The translations under genes and the position numbers were made by a program. This document shows positions 15,500 through 18,413 of a stretch of 18,413 nucleotides of DNA, piece by piece. Source of the stretch: JAHDWY01 sp964632865. GTDB lineage: Bacteria; Hydrogenedentota; Hydrogenedentia; Hydrogenedentales; SLHB01. The stretch covers positions 1 through 18,413 of the forward strand of contig CAZWDH010000128.1 of the NCBI GenBank assembly GCA_964632865.1, written 5' to 3'. Positions within the stretch are counted from its first letter, which is position 1. Each line of letters opens with the position of its first letter. The notes below the pieces were generated by a model. That model was given only the letters and a program-made list of their open reading frames with translations. It did not search any database and was not told where the DNA came from.

Positions 15500-16009
15500 A
15501 TGTCCTCCATTCTGCCCCGTCCGCTCGCTGCGCTCGGCCTCGTTTTGGCGGCATGGTCACTGATTGCCTGCCGGCCTGTCACCGACAACCCAAACCGAAT
15601 CGTCCAACAGCACCGCGATTCGGCGACCGAAAACAGACCCGTTGAATCCCCCCACGGGCCTGTAATACAAGATCCTGGCACCCAACAGATTACGCAACTC
15701 TTTGCGGCGCGCCAATCCAACGTGGTTGTGTCGGCAACGGGCACAGTTGAACGCATCCTTGCCGATGACCTTGAACCGCCGCGGCACCAGAAGTTCATCC
15801 TTCGGCTCGCCAACAACCAAACCGTCCTTATCAGTCACAATATTGATCTCGCACCCAGAATCAACAATCTGCGCACGGGGACAGGTCTATCTTTCAGCGG
15901 TGAGTACGAATGGAATGAGAAAGGAGGCGTCGTTCACTGGACGCACCACGATCCCGACGGGCACCGTGATGGGGGCTGGATCCACTACGAAGGCTATCTC
16001 TACCGATAA
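15500..16009 (+). CDS. DUF3465-family lipoprotein
   Basis: The protein has 169 residues from ATG 15500. A lipoprotein signal ends in the lipobox LIAC, with Cys24 as the acylation site. After a polar linker (about 25-70), residues 75-169 match the DUF3465 pattern: ATGTVERILADDLEPPRHQK, FILRLANNQTVLISHNIDLA, GEYEWNEKGGVVHWTHHDP and a closing GGWIHYEGYLYR. The fold resembles a small OB-type barrel; the family function is unknown. GGAG at 15490-15493 lies just before the ATG. An in-frame GTG at 15488 would add four residues and overlap that site, so it is less likely. The gene is divergent from the isomerase-like gene, with a shared dyad, and converges on the YCII gene. Confidence 0.8.
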   Translation: MSSILPRPLAALGLVLAAWSLIACRPVTDNPNRIVQQHRDSATENRPVESPHGPVIQDPGTQQITQLFAARQSNVVVSATGTVERILADDLEPPRHQKFILRLANNQTVLISHNIDLAPRINNLRTGTGLSFSGEYEWNEKGGVVHWTHHDPDGHRDGGWIHYEGYLYR

Positions 16010-16050
16010 AGCCCAGAAGGCGGCCCGCTAACTCGTGCCACCATACCCAC

Positions 16051-16076
16051 CTACGGCTGCACGCGGCTACCCGTAG
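16051..16076. terminator. Hairpin between two convergent genes
   Basis: CTACGG (16051-16056) pairs with CCGTAG (16071-16076) across a 14-base loop in the 71-bp gap between the lipoprotein stop and the YCII stop. It has no U-tract in either direction. Its position suggests a bidirectional stop, but the stem is short. Confidence 0.25.
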
Positions 16077-16080
16077 AATA

Positions 16081-16515
16081 TTACGTACCGTGCTGCTGCT
16101 CGATCTCCGCGCGCAGGCGATCTTCCTGCTCCCGAAGTTCCGGGGTGAACTCCTCGCCGAAGTCCTCCGCCTCAAAGACCGGCCGAATCTCGAGAACCGA
16201 TTCCTCGCCAGGCATGGGGTCCGGGCAGCGCTTGGCCCATTCGAGGGCCTCGTCCATGGACTTGACCTTCCAGAGCCAGAATCCGGCGATGAGTTCCTTC
16301 GTTTCCGCAAAGGGGCCGTCGACGACCGTCTTCTTGCCGCCGGAAAACTTCACACGCTTGCCCTTACTGCTGGGATGGAGCCCCTCGCCGGCCTGCATGA
16401 TGCCCGCCTTGACCAGTTCCTCATTGAACTTACCCATATCGGTGAGCAGTTGCTCGCTGGGCATGATGCCTTCCTCAGAGTTCTTCGTTGCCTTCACAAT
16501 CACCATAACGCGCAT
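16081..16515 (-). CDS. YCII-related (DGPF domain) protein
   Basis: The protein has 144 residues. The family signature is clear: MRVMVIVKATKNSEEG at the N-terminus, FNEELVKAGIMQAGEGLHPS, then VVDGPFAETKELIAGFWLWK with the DGPF motif, then ALEWAKRCPDP and a VLEIRPVFE strand. These are small dimeric ferredoxin-like proteins of unknown biochemical role. Elsewhere they are often encoded beside ECF sigma factors of the ECF42 type; here no such sigma gene is adjacent. The charged tail (EFTPELREQEDRLRAEIEQQ) looks helical. AGGAG lies 8 bases before the ATG on this strand. Confidence 0.85.
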   Translation of the reverse strand: MRVMVIVKATKNSEEGIMPSEQLLTDMGKFNEELVKAGIMQAGEGLHPSSKGKRVKFSGGKKTVVDGPFAETKELIAGFWLWKVKSMDEALEWAKRCPDPMPGEESVLEIRPVFEAEDFGEEFTPELREQEDRLRAEIEQQHGT

Positions 16516-16532
16516 TTGTCACGCTCCTTTCG

Positions 16533-16823
16533 GGGGTTGAACCACCGGCCAGGGACGACCGGCTGTGCCTTGCATCTGCACTACGACGAACGGGCACTGG
16601 GGAAAAGGACAGGTGCCCGGCGCCAGTCCTGCGCCTGCAATTATACGAATTCTCCGCGTGCCGGAGGCGGCGACAGTCCGACTGTCTTCTGTCGTCACTA
16701 CGTGGAAAATTCGGATCTGGACATCAAGATTGCCAATACGGTTGAATAGATGTGGGGTCAAGGTGAACCTGTTGTACCGAAGCCAGCAACCGTGACCGGG
16801 ATTACCCGCAGTAGGACTTCGGC
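16533..16823. other. Intergenic region with no recognisable gene
   Basis: About 290 bases between the divergent YCII gene and the 147-residue protein gene. One inverted repeat is visible (CGGGCAC 16591-16597 with GTGCCCG 16613-16619). Open frames here lack a Shine-Dalgarno sequence and family motifs. Promoters for both flanking genes should lie here, but none stands out. Confidence 0.45.
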
Positions 16824-17267
16824 ATGGGCGACGAACCGTACCCCTACAATCAGCCGCCGTGGCGGCGTTCGCATGAGGCCACGTCACCCGATGGAAAGTG
16901 GCGGGCGACGCTCGACGGCGCGGTCGAGATCTTTATGTCCGGGCCAACAAAGGGGATCCTGCGCATCCATGGGCTTTTCGACATCCCCGATTGCGGCCCG
17001 GACTTCCTATGGTCCGACGATGCCCGGTACTTGGCGGTGCCGCAGTGGCGTTACCGGTTCCGGCCCCGGGCGCGGGTCCTGATCGTCGATACGCAAGAAA
17101 GGAAAGTCTATGCGTCGCGCACGCGATACAAGATCGCGCAGTTGGAGACCTTCGCGAACGGCGTGCTGACGGGCATCGAATCGCCGGTGGACCAGCCGCG
17201 CGCTTTTGCTGTCATCCTGGCGGACGTGCCGGTCACCTTCGAATCCATTGAAGTCGAATCAGTCTGA
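16824..17267 (+). CDS. Unrecognised 147-residue protein with beta-propeller-blade-like motifs
   Basis: I do not recognise the family. The protein is soluble, with no signal peptide or membrane segment. It contains SPDGKWRATLDGAVEIFMSG (about 21-40), CGPDFLWSDDARYLAVPQWR (57-76) and VLIVDTQERKVYASRTRY (85-102). An SPDGKW/WSDDxRYLAVP rhythm followed by an I-V-D-T strand is typical of WD40-like or TolB-like propeller blades, but 147 residues is too short for a propeller, so it may be a two-blade-like sandwich. AGGA lies 8 bases before the ATG, a modest site. The small membrane protein gene follows 42 bases later on the same strand, so the two may form an operon. Confidence 0.65.
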   Translation: MGDEPYPYNQPPWRRSHEATSPDGKWRATLDGAVEIFMSGPTKGILRIHGLFDIPDCGPDFLWSDDARYLAVPQWRYRFRPRARVLIVDTQERKVYASRTRYKIAQLETFANGVLTGIESPVDQPRAFAVILADVPVTFESIEVESV

Positions 17268-17309
17268 CTCGAACCAGACCGGTGCTGACGCACTTGGAAG
17301 GAGGCTCTG

Positions 17310-17546
17310 ATGTATCTCGTTCGGACTACGCTGGGATGGTGCATCGTGTTGGACCTCATCATCCTCTGGATTTGGTTCATTAGCTTTATGATTGCCCACG
17401 ATTGGATGTACCGCCAACATAGCAAGTGGTTCAAGATGTCGGTCGAGACTTTCAACGCGGTCCACTACGGCGGCATGGCCGCACTGAAAATCGCCATGAT
17501 CGTATTGCACCTGGTTCCCTACCTGGCGCTGCGAATCGGCGGGTAG
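17310..17546 (+). CDS. Small two-segment membrane protein, DUF6868-like
   Basis: The protein has 78 residues. Two hydrophobic segments lie at about 5-30 (LGWCIVLDLIILWIWFISFM) and 54-75 (GMAALKIAMIVLHLVPYLAL). They flank a conserved-looking cytoplasmic or periplasmic loop, AHDWMYRQHSKWFKMSVETF. This matches the short DUF6868 family of inner membrane proteins of unknown function as I recall it. AAGGAGG at 17298-17304 lies 5 bases before the ATG, one of the best ribosome binding sites in the window. It may be co-transcribed with the 147-residue protein gene upstream. The palindromic element starts three bases after its stop. Confidence 0.8.
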   Translation: MYLVRTTLGWCIVLDLIILWIWFISFMIAHDWMYRQHSKWFKMSVETFNAVHYGGMAALKIAMIVLHLVPYLALRIGG

Positions 17547-17549
17547 CAA

Positions 17550-17634
17550 CAAGGAGCATGGGCGTCCCGCCCGTGTACTGATCATGAGCATTCTGCCCAT
17601 GGCCTCTTCACGGGCGGGACGCCCATGCTCCTTG
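17550..17634. repeat. REP-like palindromic element (26-bp perfect inverted repeat)
   Basis: Bases 17550-17575 are the exact reverse complement of 17609-17634: 26 bp without a mismatch, around a 33-base loop. The arm contains GCATGGGCGTCCCGCCCGTG. Translated in one frame, this type of arm gives the HGRDAHAT-like peptides that often appear as spurious tails in genomes of planctomycete-like and verrucomicrobial bacteria, so it is probably a copy of a dispersed family. No transposase gene is present in this window. It sits between convergent transcripts and could also stop transcription from both sides. Confidence 0.8.
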
Positions 17635-17660
17635 GGACGAACGACAATACATCATGAGCG

Positions 17661-17999
17661 TCAGCTTGGCCGCACCTCTTCCAGCACCCTTACGTAAAAC
17701 TCATGCACCTGCCGTTTCCGTTCGCGGACCAGCTCCGTGAGGTCGCCTTCGATGCCGAGGCGGCGCGCAAGGTGGTCGACGGCCTCCGGATCCTCGGGGA
17801 GATTGCTGGTGGCGCGGCCGTGCATGATGCGGAGGCGGTTTTCGATCCGGCGGAACCAGAGGTAGGTGTCGTGAAGCATGCGGCTGGTTTCGGGGGAGAG
17901 GACTTCGAGTTTCTGCAATAAACTGAGCGCGCCGAGGACGTCGCCGCGTTTCAGGTCGGGGTGTTTGGCGGCGTGCTGCAACTGGAGCAGGCGCACGAC
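17661..17999 (-). pseudogene. glnE: Truncated 3' fragment of glnE (glutamine synthetase adenylyltransferase)
   Basis: About 112 codons are recognisable. They match the C-terminal helical part of GlnE: VRLLQLQHAAKHPDLKRGD, VLGALSLLQKLEVLSPETS, WFRRIENRLRIMHGRATSN and LPEDPEAVDHLARRLGIEGD, ending in a helix and TGA. Full GlnE has about 900 residues and two nucleotidyltransferase domains, which add and remove AMP on glutamine synthetase. Here the preceding GGxRDxEF motif and both catalytic domains are missing. Upstream of 17999 the frame stays open to a TAG at 18081-18083 but no longer resembles GlnE. A GTG at 17996 could start a 111-residue product, but without a catalytic domain. Independent small proteins with this domain are a less likely reading. 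Confidence 0.6.
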
Positions 18000-18002
18000 G
18001 GA

Positions 18003-18113
18003 CTCCTGCTTACACTCTTCCGGCCTCGCACCATGACCGACGCGCAGTTCGCCAGAGACACCATCCTGGTCCAGGAGGATCTAGAAACCCTGAAGCGGCT
18101 GCTGGAAGCGTAA
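18003..18113 (+). pseudogene. 3' remnant of an unidentified gene, facing away from the glnE fragment
   Basis: The plus-strand frame reads LLLTLFRPRTMTDAQFARD and then ILVQEDLETLKRLLEA before TAA at 18111-18113. It looks like a genuine protein C-terminus (amphipathic closing helix, coding-like codons), but no proper start or 5' part is visible. An ATG at 18033 would give only 26 residues, with no ribosome binding site seen. Together with the 5'-less glnE fragment on the other strand, it suggests a deletion that removed the facing 5' ends of two divergent genes. I do not recognise the family. Confidence 0.3.
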
Positions 18114-18193
18114 GCCCGCACGGTACTTGATTCCGGCTGGGAGAACTGTGACGGCGATACGGAACGCACTCTCGGCCAACCCCCCGATTGGCG

Positions 18194-18245
18194 ATAACAC
18201 GTTTGGGGGGATCGTGTAGCCATTTCTCTTTCGGTGACGTGTTAT
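18194..18245. promoter_or_regulatory. Spaced inverted repeat upstream of the right-end sigma factor gene
   Basis: ATAACACGT (18194-18202) and ACGTGTTAT (18237-18245) are perfect 9-bp inverted copies 34 bases apart. The right half overlaps a possible -10 (TATAGG, 18243-18248), 40 bases before the start codon. A CCCCCC...GGGGGG pair lies at about 18180-18210. The arrangement suggests two half-sites of a regulator, possibly the sigma factor's own control region. Confidence 0.35.
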
Positions 18246-18287
18246 AGGTAGAGTAGTAAGTTGAGCCGATAGCCTGAGAGAAAACCA

Positions 18288-18413
18288 ATGTCGCCTTCAG
18301 ATTCAACGTTGCTTGTGAAATGGATTGATCGACGTGACCCCGAGGCTTTCAAAGAGCTGACGGCGCGGTATGCAGGCATGGTGCATGCCACGTGCACGCG
18401 CATTCTGGGCAGC
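18288..18413 (+). CDS. 5' end of an ECF sigma factor, paralogue of the gene at 1346-4009 (cut by the window end)
   Basis: The first 42 codons are open to the last base. The peptide starts MSPSDSTLLVKWIDRRDP and continues EAFKELTARYAGMVHATCTR and ILGS. It aligns without gaps to the start of the 1346 protein (MQTNDATLWEQWKTRNDADA, FMELVLRHSGMVYATCRRV), so it is sigma region 2 of the same subgroup. Whether it also carries a membrane segment and repeat tail cannot be seen. A purine-rich GAGAGAAAA precedes the ATG by a few bases, a weak ribosome binding site. The alignment also supports ATG 1346, not 1304, as the start of the paralogue. Confidence 0.75.
   Translation, partial: MSPSDSTLLVKWIDRRDPEAFKELTARYAGMVHATCTRILGS

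Noticed and set aside
16740..16800. Possible edge of a MITE near ATGTGGGGTCAAGGTGAACC
   Set aside because: It recalls the ends of some REP-type elements, but I found no matching inverted copy in the surrounding intergenic sequence.
1..18413. CRISPR arrays, tRNA or rRNA genes
   Set aside because: I saw no regularly spaced direct repeats, no tRNA cloverleaf with a T-loop GGTTCRANNCC pattern, and no rRNA-like conserved stretches.

Overview
The window is a GC-rich bacterial chromosome segment, probably from an uncultured or environmental lineage. The organism looks Gram-negative: it carries an adjacent LptF/LptG-type pair for lipopolysaccharide export, a Tat-exported protein, a lipoprotein and a membrane-tethered small heat shock protein. 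Two gene types are typical of Planctomycetota and neighbouring lineages such as Hydrogenedentota: ECF sigma factors with a transmembrane segment and a long tail of carboxypeptidase-regulatory-like repeats, and an ECF sigma factor next to a Ser/Thr kinase with TolB-like and TPR regions. The phylum is inferred from gene content, not from a marker gene.

Layout, left to right. The 3' end of an unidentified gene (1-198, +) is followed by a membrane-anchored Hsp20 (450-1208, +), a strong intrinsic terminator, and a large sigma-TM-repeat fusion (1346-4009, +). Next comes a decayed 71-bp copy of the 3' end of a DegT-type aminotransferase gene (4031-4101, -), then a radical SAM protein with a possible B12-binding region (4121-5908, -). 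Diverging from it are an ECF sigma factor (6384-7097, +) and its kinase/TolB/TPR partner (7179-9662, +). They converge on the intact DegT aminotransferase (9708-10907, -). To its right are lptG (11091-12167, -) and lptF (12164-13330, -), overlapping by ATGA and served by a good sigma70-type promoter. After a 454-bp gap lies a Tat-exported sugar-isomerase-fold protein (13785-15245, -), divergent from a DUF3465-type lipoprotein (15500-16009, +), with a perfect operator-like dyad between them. The right end holds a YCII/DGPF protein (16081-16515, -), an unrecognised 147-residue protein (16824-17267, +), a small DUF6868-like membrane protein (17310-17546, +), a 26-bp perfect palindromic repeat element (17550-17634), a truncated glnE 3' fragment (17661-17999, -) beside an opposite-facing 3' remnant (about 18003-18113, +), and the start of a second sigma factor of the 1346-4009 type (18288 to the window end, +).

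The strongest themes are transcriptional signalling and genome rearrangement. Three sigma factors lie within 18 kb; one is fused to a predicted extracytoplasmic repeat tail and another is paired with a kinase. The segment between about 4.1 and 9.7 kb is bracketed by same-orientation copies of the DegT gene's 3' end, and the right edge carries a two-sided deletion scar beside a REP-like palindrome. The lptF-lptG pair is ordinary envelope housekeeping.
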